64,000 nucleotides of DNA, from contig OW028761.1 of the NCBI GenBank assembly GCA_932294355.1, positions 13,403,017 to 13,467,016 on the forward strand, read 5' to 3'. Numbering within the stretch: the first letter of the stretch is position 1; each line of letters starts with the position of its first letter. Made by a program: the position numbers and the translations under genes. Below, in pieces: positions 63,800 to 64,000 of the stretch. The notes below the pieces were generated by a model. The model was not told the origin of the DNA. It searched no databases and was given only the letters and a program-made list of their open reading frames with translations. The stretch comes from Aporophyla lueneburgensis. Taxonomy: Eukaryota > Arthropoda > Insecta > Lepidoptera > Noctuidae.

Positions 63800-64000
63800 A
63801 TACGATATCCAAAACAAAAACAAGTCTGGGTCAAAGTGTATACAAAATTGTTTACAGTACACTTCATGTAAGTAAATTTTGCGGCTATGCTCAATGGAGA
63901 CTATTAAAAATGAAATATGAAGGTAGGTAGGTGATAATCTTTCGTTAATTCATTGCGGAGTTGTTTCTTAGTTTGATATTATATTACGCACTGTAATCGA

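Noticed and set aside
1..64000. Prokaryotic-style defence or secretion system, or integrated virus
   Set aside because: No operons, no such domains and no viral gene set on either strand; all long ORFs are Patr-1 exons or transposon enzymes.

Overview
This is eukaryotic, almost certainly lepidopteran (moth or butterfly), genomic DNA. It is AT-rich and intron-rich, with canonical GT-AG splice sites. It is packed with repeat families typical of Lepidoptera: Helitron-like repeats ending in CTAG, SINEs with (ATG)n tails, tRNA-headed SINEs, R1-clade and Jockey/RTE-like LINE pieces, hAT and Tc1/mariner elements. I see no prokaryotic operons, no CRISPR array and no viral gene set.

One host gene dominates. 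On the minus strand from 47479 down to 19320 I could join 17 exons (possibly 18) with fully consistent reading phases. The product is the mRNA-decay and P-body factor Pat1 (Patr-1/PATL1). It has a short N-terminal exon, a DETF motif, a Q/N-rich middle made of MGQN-type repeats, the conserved REKxW...DFYY core, and an alpha-helical C-terminal (PatC) region. The predicted length is about 1057 residues (1077 with a tentative 60-base exon). Only one small transposase-derived pseudogene (50156-50645) and one unassigned ORF fragment (37341-37490) lie outside Patr-1 and recognisable mobile elements.

The left 26 kb is a tandem duplication. Bases 1-8816 match 17034-25927 nearly base for base, so the last five Patr-1 exons and the 3' UTR are present twice in the same orientation. 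The five exon pairs differ at seven of 852 bases, all silent. The duplicate (2270-8731) lacks promoter and 5' exons, so it is a partial copy, an alternative 3' end, or an uncollapsed haplotype in the assembly.

By region: 1-9 kb is the left copy. 9-13.5 kb is a LINE graveyard carrying a chimeric 699-codon reverse transcriptase ORF. 13.5-17 kb is AT-rich DNA with no recognisable genes. 17-26 kb is the right copy. 26-47.5 kb is the rest of Patr-1, with introns full of SINEs, fold-back elements and Helitrons. 47.5-51.5 kb is upstream DNA with a possible divergent 5' exon and the transposase relic. 51.8-53.1 kb is an R1-clade LINE inserted in a 5S-rRNA-derived SINE with a 13-base target duplication. 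55-60.8 kb holds a second R1-clade LINE (522 codons) and an intact Tc1/mariner-type element (57996-60729) with ~574-base inverted repeats and a 358-codon transposase, itself inserted in a Helitron repeat. 61-64 kb is repeat-bearing intergenic or intronic DNA, including two SINEs with perfect target duplications.
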